Assembly (NCBI GenBank): GCA_902559815.1
Contig: CACEJE010000007.1
Location: forward strand, 1 to 32,979
Source: an uncultured Thiothrix sp.
GTDB lineage: Bacteria; Pseudomonadota; Gammaproteobacteria; Poriferisulfidales; GCA-002705445
Direction of reading: 5' to 3'
DNA length: 32,979 nt
Below, piece by piece: positions 14,961-20,393 of this stretch. A program made the position numbers and the translations under genes. Position 1 is the first letter of the stretch. Each line of letters opens with the position of its first letter. The notes under the pieces are model-generated. The model searched no databases, was not told where the DNA came from, and saw nothing but the letters and a program-made list of their open reading frames with translations.

Positions 14961-15803
14961 ATGTATACTACAATTATTTCGGCAGAAAATCTAAATAGCA
15001 TTATTGATGAAAAAAATTTAATAATATTTGATAGTCGTTTTGATTTACTTAATAAAAATTTAGGATTACAAAATTATCAAAAAAAACATATAAAAAATGC
15101 TCATTATGTAGATTTAGAGGTCGATTTATCCCAAAAAATTTCAAGTTTTTCTGGTAGACATCCATTGCCAAATATAAAAAATTTTTCTAAATTTCTTAAT
15201 AATTTTAATATTACAGATAATTCACAAATTATTATATATGATGATAATAATGGCTCAATGAGTGCAAGGATGTGGTGGATGTTAAAATTAGTAGGACTAA
15301 AAAACTGCGCAGTTTTAGATGGTGGTTTTAAAATATGGTTAAAAAATAAATATCCAGTAGATAATATAGTACCAACAAAAGAGAAACTTCGAAATAGAGT
15401 TTATTCATATAGAACAGAATATATTATTACTACAGATGAATTGAGAGAAAAAATAAAAAGTCAGTCAATTTGTATTATTGATGCTCGTGACAAAGAAAGA
15501 TTTTTAGGCACAGAGGAGCCAATAGACAAAAAAGCAGGACATATACCAGGGGCTTTTAATATGCCTTTTAAAAATAATTTAAAATCTGATGGAAAATTTA
15601 AAAGTAAATCTGAAATAAAAAATAATTTTAGTAAATTTTTTGACGGTAATTCTAAACAAATTATAAATATGTGCGGTTCAGGTGTTACAGCATGCCATAA
15701 TGTCCTTGCTATGGAATATTGTGGATACGAAGAGAGAGTTTTGTATGTTGGTTCTTGGAGTGCTTGGTCAAGCCACGAAGAAAATAAAATAGAGAGTAAA
15801 TAA
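14961..15803 (+). CDS. sseA: Two-domain sulfurtransferase (thiosulfate/3-mercaptopyruvate type)
   Basis: A tandem rhodanese of 280 residues. The inactive N-terminal domain shows SGRHPLPN and ARMWWMLKLVGL. The C-terminal domain holds CH2A/B-like motifs DARDKERFLG and AGHIPGA and the active loop CGSGVTAC with catalytic Cys238. The loop CG(S/T)GVTAC is the 3-mercaptopyruvate sulfurtransferase form, hence sseA, although thiosulfate use cannot be excluded. No signal peptide is seen, so it is probably cytoplasmic. It lies in the run of genes downstream of dsr and precedes an OsmC-family gene by one base. It could feed sulfane sulfur into the relay; that is inference. Confidence 0.88.
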   Translation: MYTTIISAENLNSIIDEKNLIIFDSRFDLLNKNLGLQNYQKKHIKNAHYVDLEVDLSQKISSFSGRHPLPNIKNFSKFLNNFNITDNSQIIIYDDNNGSMSARMWWMLKLVGLKNCAVLDGGFKIWLKNKYPVDNIVPTKEKLRNRVYSYRTEYIITTDELREKIKSQSICIIDARDKERFLGTEEPIDKKAGHIPGAFNMPFKNNLKSDGKFKSKSEIKNNFSKFFDGNSKQIINMCGSGVTACHNVLAMEYCGYEERVLYVGSWSAWSSHEENKIESK

Positions 15804-15804
15804 T

Positions 15805-16215
15805 ATGAAGACGACTATAGAATGGCATAAAGGTGTTAAATTCATTGCAAAAACCGGTAGTGGTAATAATATATGCATGGATGGTCCAGTTGACAGTGGT
15901 GGAAATAATAATGGAGCAAGGCCAACAGAGCTATTAATCTCAGGTGTAGGTGGTTGTACTTCCTTTGATGTCATTACTATGGCTAATGCAAAAAAGATAG
16001 AAATTGAAAAATATTTTCTAGAAGTTGAAGCGTATAGACCAGAAGCAAAATTGTCTAAAATAACTACATTACATTTAACTTATAATATTAAAACAAAAAA
16101 TATTAATAAAGAATCTTTAGAAAATATAATTAAACTATCTGTAAAAAAGCAATGTTCCTGCTGTTTAATTTTAAATGAATCTGTTGAAATAACATATAAA
16201 TTAAGAATGATCTAA
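15805..16215 (+). CDS. OsmC/YhfA-family protein
   Basis: The 136-aa protein matches the OsmC-like fold: DGPVDSGGNNNGARPTELL, then GVGGCTSFDVI with Cys51 at the head of the central helix. Near the C-terminus, SVKKQCSCCLI places Cys117, Cys119 and Cys120 where the second thiol of OsmC peroxidases lies. This is closer to the YhfA-like subgroup than to Ohr. Some OsmC family members reduce organic hydroperoxides with two cysteines. An extra CxCC here is unusual and might suit persulfide or thiol chemistry next to the sulfurtransferase. That is inference. There is no ribosome site of note, so coupling to sseA (1-bp gap) is likely. Confidence 0.85.
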   Translation: MKTTIEWHKGVKFIAKTGSGNNICMDGPVDSGGNNNGARPTELLISGVGGCTSFDVITMANAKKIEIEKYFLEVEAYRPEAKLSKITTLHLTYNIKTKNINKESLENIIKLSVKKQCSCCLILNESVEITYKLRMI

Positions 16216-16220
16216 CCTAT

Positions 16221-16589
16221 ATGAATCGAAAAGTTTTATTTATATGTTTAGTTTTATTTACAAGAACATCAAATTCAGAAAATTTTTTAAAATTATCGTG
16301 TGAGAATGTTGAAAATTATTCAACACACTTATTTAAAATATACAAAAATTATAAAGTTGTAAATATTTTGCCGAATAGTTATGAATTTGATTATCAAATA
16401 GAATATGAAGATAAAGAAAAAGTTATAGCATATTTTTATCAAAAAAAATTTGAAAAAATAAAAAAATTTACTTTAACGTTTAATCTTGTGGAAAATGTGT
16501 TGTATGATGAAATGCATGAAGGGTTTGAAAAAGAAAACTTAACATTAAAAGATAAAAAAATATATAAATGTAGAAATATTCAAAGATGA
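16221..16589 (+). CDS. Small secreted protein of unknown function
   Basis: I do not recognise this family. The 122-aa product begins with a plausible Sec signal (MNRKVLFICLVLFTRTSNS, cleavage near Ser19-Glu20). A lysine/tyrosine-rich mature domain follows with two cysteines, one near each end (SCENVENY and YKCRNIQR), which could form a disulfide in the periplasm. Predicted secondary structure is mostly beta by pattern. It starts 5 bp after the OsmC-like gene and overlaps bioA by ATGA (16586-16589), so it looks co-transcribed. The strong AT bias matches its neighbours. Confidence 0.65.
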   Translation: MNRKVLFICLVLFTRTSNSENFLKLSCENVENYSTHLFKIYKNYKVVNILPNSYEFDYQIEYEDKEKVIAYFYQKKFEKIKKFTLTFNLVENVLYDEMHEGFEKENLTLKDKKIYKCRNIQR

Positions 16590-17866
16590 TAAAAGACGAT
16601 AAAAAATACATTTGGCATCCATATGCTGCAGCAATTGATAAAAATCCTATATATGCTGTTAAAAAAGCTAGAGGAGTTCATATTTTTCTAGAATCTGGAG
16701 AAAAGCTAGTTGATGGAATGTCTTCCTGGTGGTGTGTTATTCACGGGTATAATAATAAAAGATTAAATAATGCATTAAAGAAACAAATAAATTCCTTTTC
16801 TCATATAATGTTCGGTGGATTTACACATAAACCAGCAGTTAATTTAGCAAAAAAATTAAACGAAATAACTCCGAAAAATTTACAGAAAGTTTTTTTTTCT
16901 GATTCAGGTTCTGTATCTATTGAAGTCGCAATGAAATATGCGATTCAATATTGGCATTCTGAAAATCAATTTTCTAAAAAAAAGTTTTTGACTGTTAGAA
17001 ACGGTTATCACGGAGATACAATGGCAACAATGTCAGTTAGTGATCCTGATAATGGTATGCATTCTATATTTAAAAATTCACTTCTAAAACAAATTTATGT
17101 CAAGAAACCAGAGGACGTAAGAAAGTATAGAAAAGGATATAGTAAAAGTTTAATTCAGATGGAAAAAAAATTAAAAGACTTAAATTCAAAAATTGCAGCA
17201 GTTATCATTGAGCCAATACTTCAAGGTGCTGGGGGTATGAGAATTTACCACCCAGATTATTTAGTACAGCTAAGAAAATTATGTAATAAGTATAATGTTC
17301 TTTTGATTTTAGATGAAATTGCAACTGGTTTTGGAAGAACTGGAGAATTATTTGGTTTTCAACATTCAAATATTTCACCAGATATACTATGTTTAGGAAA
17401 ATCATTAACTGGTGGATATATGAGTTTAGCTGCAACAATTGTATCAAAAAAAATTGCAAATAAAATCTCATCAAATGAGCCAGGTATATTTATGCATGGT
17501 CCAACTTATATGGCAAATCCTTTGGCATGCTCAGTTGCATTAGAGAATATCAATTTATTGTTATCGTATGATTGGAAAAAAAATATTAAAGCAATAGAAA
17601 AATCTTTAGTTGAAGGGCTAAAAGATATATCTTTAAATAGAGAAGTAAAAGATTACCGGGTAATTGGAGCAGTTGGAATTCTTGAAATGAAAAGTAAAGT
17701 TAACGTCAGTTCCTTACAGAAAAAGTTTGTAAAAAATGGTATTTGGTTAAGACCTTATTCAAATTTAATTTATGTAATGCCACCATATACAATTTCTCAA
17801 AAAGATTTAAACTTTTTATTAAAAAAAATAAAAGTTGTTATAAATTTAGAATATAAAAATTTATAA
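16586..17866 (+). CDS. bioA: Adenosylmethionine-8-amino-7-oxononanoate aminotransferase
   Basis: BioA makes 7,8-diaminononanoate in biotin synthesis using S-adenosylmethionine as amino donor and PLP as cofactor. Family motifs are clear: SSWWCVIHGYNN near residue 47 (the WW of BioA), DEIATGFGRTGELF with Asp243 that contacts the PLP ring nitrogen, PLP-binding Lys272 in GKSLTGGYMSLAAT, and HGPTYMANPLACSVA. Length 426 aa is normal. It overlaps the upstream small gene by ATGA. Its last six bases overlap the convergent coq7 gene, leaving no room for a separate terminator. No other bio gene is in the window. Confidence 0.93.
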   Translation: MIKDDKKYIWHPYAAAIDKNPIYAVKKARGVHIFLESGEKLVDGMSSWWCVIHGYNNKRLNNALKKQINSFSHIMFGGFTHKPAVNLAKKLNEITPKNLQKVFFSDSGSVSIEVAMKYAIQYWHSENQFSKKKFLTVRNGYHGDTMATMSVSDPDNGMHSIFKNSLLKQIYVKKPEDVRKYRKGYSKSLIQMEKKLKDLNSKIAAVIIEPILQGAGGMRIYHPDYLVQLRKLCNKYNVLLILDEIATGFGRTGELFGFQHSNISPDILCLGKSLTGGYMSLAATIVSKKIANKISSNEPGIFMHGPTYMANPLACSVALENINLLLSYDWKKNIKAIEKSLVEGLKDISLNREVKDYRVIGAVGILEMKSKVNVSSLQKKFVKNGIWLRPYSNLIYVMPPYTISQKDLNFLLKKIKVVINLEYKNL

Positions 17867-18496
17867 CCTATAGGATGCAAATTTCATTATGCTTGCAGTT
17901 AACTCCATAATTTTTCTTAAATTTTTTGATACTTTTTCAGCACCAAAATTACGAGCAGTCTCGCCGTGTTCTTTTTCATCGTCTTTCATTTTTTTTAGAA
18001 TTACATATGTTTTTTTATCTTCCTTAGGAATCTTATTTATGTGAGATTCTAGATGTTCAGCCACCTGTTTTTCAGTTTCTTCAATAAACCCTAATGCTTG
18101 TTCATTATTTCTTATGCTTGAAAGCATACCGATAGCAACAGAACCCGTAAACCATAAGGGGTTGAATATACTTGTTTTTCCTCCAAGTTCATTTATTCTT
18201 TTTTCGCACCAATCAAGATGGTCCTTTTCCTCTGAAGCCATATCTAACATAAGTTGCTTTTGGTTTTCATCTTTAGCAAGTAATGCGTGACCTATATAAA
18301 GTCCTTGAGCAGAAACTTCTCCAGAATGATTTACTCTCATAAGATTAGAAATCATTTTTTTATCTAAAGACTTAATCTCTTGTTCTTCAATATTATATGC
18401 AGGGTAAGTTCTTCCCGAGCTCTTAATACCAGTAAATATATTAAATATATCATTAGTTTTCATAATTAATTTGTCAGTATTTGAATATTTTCTCAT
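17861..18496 (-). CDS. coq7: Coq7-type demethoxyubiquinone hydroxylase
   Basis: Coq7 is a di-iron hydroxylase that adds the last hydroxyl of the ubiquinone ring (2-polyprenyl-3-methyl-6-methoxy-1,4-benzoquinone to demethylubiquinone). The 211-aa protein shows the expected ligands: Glu60 in VNHSGEVSAQG, EEKDHLDWCE (Glu90, His93), EKQVAEHLESH, and DDEKEHGETA (Glu174, His177). A hydrophobic stretch (FNPLWFTGSVAIG) fits peripheral membrane attachment. The start at 18496 overlaps the upstream Fe-S gene stop by one base (TAATG), so the two are translationally coupled. It implies an aerobic route to ubiquinone. Confidence 0.94.
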   Translation of the reverse strand: MRKYSNTDKLIMKTNDIFNIFTGIKSSGRTYPAYNIEEQEIKSLDKKMISNLMRVNHSGEVSAQGLYIGHALLAKDENQKQLMLDMASEEKDHLDWCEKRINELGGKTSIFNPLWFTGSVAIGMLSSIRNNEQALGFIEETEKQVAEHLESHINKIPKEDKKTYVILKKMKDDEKEHGETARNFGAEKVSKNLRKIMELTASIMKFASYRL

Positions 18497-19668
18497 TATA
18501 TTAACCTATCGTTAAGAAATGAAATTGGATGCATTACTTTAACATTTTCTAAGTTATTTGTATTTATTGCACTAATAAAATTTAAAGAACAACCAACATT
18601 ATATGTAAGTATTATATCAATATTATTTTTATCTAAGAAACTTATTTTTGGATTGATGATTTCTAAAGAATTATTCTTATTATGAAGCAAGTTTTGTGCT
18701 CCAGCACCACAACAATATTTATCGTCAAAAATTGAAACACTTAATTCTGGTACCATTTTTAAAATTTGAATTAGATTTTCAAAATTGATATTTGCTAATC
18801 TTGTTGTACATGGTTTATGAATACATACTTTTAAATAACTTGTTTTAAAATTAGCATTGCTCTTAGTCAATATATTTAAAATATATGATGTAGCGTCTTC
18901 GTAATTTTTATTTGACATAAGGAAAGCACTACAACCGCTTGCGTAGCCGATTATTTTTTTATATTTATTTGTATTAAATTTAGATACTGTATCGTGATAA
19001 TTTTTTAATCCCATAGTCTTTCTGCCGTTATGAAAATCTAGGGAGCCGCAACATTTTATATTTTTTAAAATTTCAGCATTTATATTATTTCTATTTAATA
19101 TATCGATACAGTCTCTACTAACACTTTCTTGAAATATATCTGTAGCACATCCTGTAAAAATTCCAATATTTTTTCTGTTTGTATCATAAGTTTTAAAATT
19201 TATTCTTTTTTTCGTATTAGTTTTAATATATTGAAGATTTTTGAAAATTCCAATTTTTGCTTTATCTAGTCTTACTTTTATTAGTATATTAAAAATTTTT
19301 TTTATAAATATTCTGAAAATATTTTTTGTGAAGAATATTGATAATAGTAATGATTTTATTTTAAAAATTAGTTTTTGTTTATGAAAATATTTATCTCGGG
19401 CTTGAACCATAAGATCATAAAAATTTACTTGAGCTGGGCAAATAGATTCACATGCAAGACACATCGTGCAGGAATTTAAATGTTTTAATGCTGAAGCTGT
19501 TGGTTTTAACTCGCCTTTGTTTAATCCTTCAATAATTGAGATTCTCCCTCTTGGGGATTCAGATTCATTCTTGCTAATTTTATATGTTGGGCAATAGTTT
19601 GTGCACATACCGCACATAGCACAGTTTTCTGGATCGAGCATTTTAATATTAAAATCATTCTTTTTCAT
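18496..19668 (-). CDS. GlcF/CCG-domain iron-sulfur oxidoreductase subunit
   Basis: A 390-aa protein with two N-terminal [4Fe-4S] motifs, CAMCGMCTNYCP (Cys16-Cys26) and CTMCLACESICP (Cys67-Cys77). These are followed by a basic amphipathic region and two CCG domains (KCCGSLDF and KYCCGAGAQN). This is the architecture of the glycolate oxidase subunit GlcF and of heterodisulfide-reductase-like proteins. No flavin partner (GlcD or GlcE) is next to it; instead it is coupled to coq7. The name is therefore deliberately general; it may pass electrons from a dehydrogenase encoded elsewhere to quinone. An in-frame ATG nine codons downstream (MLDPENC) is a possible alternative start. Confidence 0.8.
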   Translation of the reverse strand: MKKNDFNIKMLDPENCAMCGMCTNYCPTYKISKNESESPRGRISIIEGLNKGELKPTASALKHLNSCTMCLACESICPAQVNFYDLMVQARDKYFHKQKLIFKIKSLLLSIFFTKNIFRIFIKKIFNILIKVRLDKAKIGIFKNLQYIKTNTKKRINFKTYDTNRKNIGIFTGCATDIFQESVSRDCIDILNRNNINAEILKNIKCCGSLDFHNGRKTMGLKNYHDTVSKFNTNKYKKIIGYASGCSAFLMSNKNYEDATSYILNILTKSNANFKTSYLKVCIHKPCTTRLANINFENLIQILKMVPELSVSIFDDKYCCGAGAQNLLHNKNNSLEIINPKISFLDKNNIDIILTYNVGCSLNFISAINTNNLENVKVMHPISFLNDRLI

Positions 19669-19695
19669 GTTTTTTAACTATAAAGAGAAATAATG

Positions 19696-19724
19696 TTGAC
19701 ATATATATAATAATATCATAAAAT
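19696..19724 (+). promoter_or_regulatory. Strong sigma70 promoter in an intergenic gap, pointing to a small RNA
   Basis: A perfect -35 TTGACA (19696-19701), an exact 17-bp spacer and TAAAAT (19719-19724, one mismatch) lie between two minus-strand genes. The promoter reads on the plus strand, where no protein gene begins. A terminator follows about 70 bp later. The quality of the match in its context makes a dedicated transcript likely. Confidence 0.7.
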
Positions 19725-19730
19725 ACTTAT

Positions 19731-19799
19731 ATATTAATTTTCCTCCAACCACTACAAAGTGGTACTTAAAAAGGTGCAGACTTCTGTGCCTTTTTTTTT
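19731..19799 (+). ncRNA. Putative small RNA with exposed CCUCC motif
   Basis: About 69 nt between a near-consensus promoter and an intrinsic terminator. In order: an AU-rich 5' end containing unpaired UUUUCCUCCA (CCTCC at 19742-19746), a perfect 6-bp hairpin ACCACT/AGTGGT with an ACAA loop (19748-19763), an A-rich linker, then the terminator hairpin and T9. No ATG is present in the transcript. CCUCC is complementary to Shine-Dalgarno sequences such as the GGAGG sites of dsrC and alkB, so base-pairing repression is plausible. The layout recalls other short CU-rich-motif bacterial sRNAs, but I do not recognise a known family. The exact 5' end is estimated. Confidence 0.6.
19768..19799 (+). terminator. 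Intrinsic terminator of the putative small RNA
   Basis: The stem GGTGCAG/CTGTGCC with an ACTT loop contains two G-U wobbles that pair only in the plus-strand RNA. It is extended by AAAAA pairing with the first Ts and followed by nine Ts (19791-19799). On the minus strand the wobbles become C-A mismatches, so the signal is oriented plus. The T-tract runs into the stop codon of the opposite-strand gene. Confidence 0.75.
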
Positions 19800-20142
19800 A
19801 CTCGTATCTTTTATGATATTTTCTTCTTTTTCCTGATCTTTGAGTGATAACACCAAGGATAGAGCTCATATCTTTGATTTCTATATCTTGATATTCAGAA
19901 TTTAAAGCCTTAAGAACCTTTTCATTAAGGTAGATTTGTCTAACAATAATGCTTTTACTGGTTTCATAAAGGACATAATCCCCTGTTTTTGGGGAAGCAC
20001 TAGGATCAACTATTATAATGTTATCCACCTCAAATTCAGGCTCCATACTTGTATCAAGTATTCTTAGAGCAAATGGCTCGCTTGCAGAGCAATTTTCTCC
20101 ATTATTCTCAATATTTATAGGTATTTCTTTTATTTTGCTCAT
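19798..20142 (-). CDS. LexA/S24-like C-terminal-domain protein, probably not proteolytic
   Basis: The 114-aa protein matches the S24 (LexA/UmuD/phage repressor C-terminal) fold without a DNA-binding domain. ILDTSMEPEF has Ser32 in the nucleophile position, followed by VDNIIIVDPSASPKTGDYVLYE, the usual strand-turn-GD-strand. The general-base lysine of the family, expected in a motif like VVKRI, is replaced: SIIVRQIY has Arg68. Self-cleavage or peptidase activity is therefore doubtful. A basic C-terminal tail (SGKRRKYHKRY) could bind nucleic acid or a partner. The gene is divergent from nrdA, and its stop overlaps the end of the putative sRNA terminator. The precise role is unknown. Confidence 0.7.
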   Translation of the reverse strand: MSKIKEIPINIENNGENCSASEPFALRILDTSMEPEFEVDNIIIVDPSASPKTGDYVLYETSKSIIVRQIYLNEKVLKALNSEYQDIEIKDMSSILGVITQRSGKRRKYHKRYE

Positions 20143-20207
20143 TATCGGTATATTTTAGCTTTTTTTTACAATTTAAGGTTATTTAATTTAGGTGAATTTT
20201 TCCTATA

Positions 20208-20239
20208 TTATGCCTAGATTGTATTGAAATAGGGCATAA
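20208..20239. repeat. Imperfect inverted repeat in the S24-like/nrdA divergent region
   Basis: TTATGCCTA (20208-20216) faces TAGGGCATAA (20230-20239). There are seven perfect pairs plus TA/TA around a single bulged G, with 13 bases between the arms. It lies upstream of both divergent genes in the 251-bp gap, which holds no gene. It could be an operator or an RNA hairpin; the sequence does not decide. Confidence 0.5.
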
Positions 20240-20299
20240 ATACGTCTTCAATTAACTCAAATTTACCCACAGCTTATACCCAGAATAAACAATGGTTAA

Positions 20300-20347
20300 A
20301 CACAGTATATAGTGCTTGACTATCATACTAAACACATCTTATAGTAG
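20300..20347 (+). promoter_or_regulatory. Pair of NrdR boxes upstream of nrdA
   Basis: ACACAGTATATAGTGC (20300-20315) and ACACATCTTATAGTAG (20332-20347) resemble the NrdR box consensus acaCwATATwTwGtgt. They are exactly 32 bp apart, three helical turns, as in known tandem NrdR sites. The first abuts the -35 element and the second covers the -10, which fits repression when dATP is plentiful. The nrdR gene itself is not in the window. Confidence 0.75.
20316..20345 (+). promoter_or_regulatory. nrdAB promoter
   Basis: TTGACT (20316-20321) and TATAGT (20340-20345) have an 18-bp spacer, one mismatch each, about 49 bp before the nrdA start and embedded in the NrdR box pair. Possible near-consensus DnaA boxes (TTACCCACA at 20263-20271) lie just upstream but are weak. 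Confidence 0.65.
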
Positions 20348-20393
20348 TATTAATAAAAAATTATATAAATAATAATAATATATTGGAAGGAAA

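Noticed and set aside
19669-19797. The promoter and hairpins read as the leader or terminator of the flanking minus-strand genes
   Set aside because: The TTGACA/TAAAAT pair and the T9 tract are both oriented plus, and the terminator stem has C-A mismatches on the minus strand. It does not serve the minus-strand genes well.
20263-20282. DnaA boxes upstream of nrdA (TTACCCACA and TTATACCCA)
   Set aside because: The first has one mismatch in a conserved position and the second is poorer. In this AT-rich region they are too weak to list as features, although DnaA control of nrdAB is known in E. coli.
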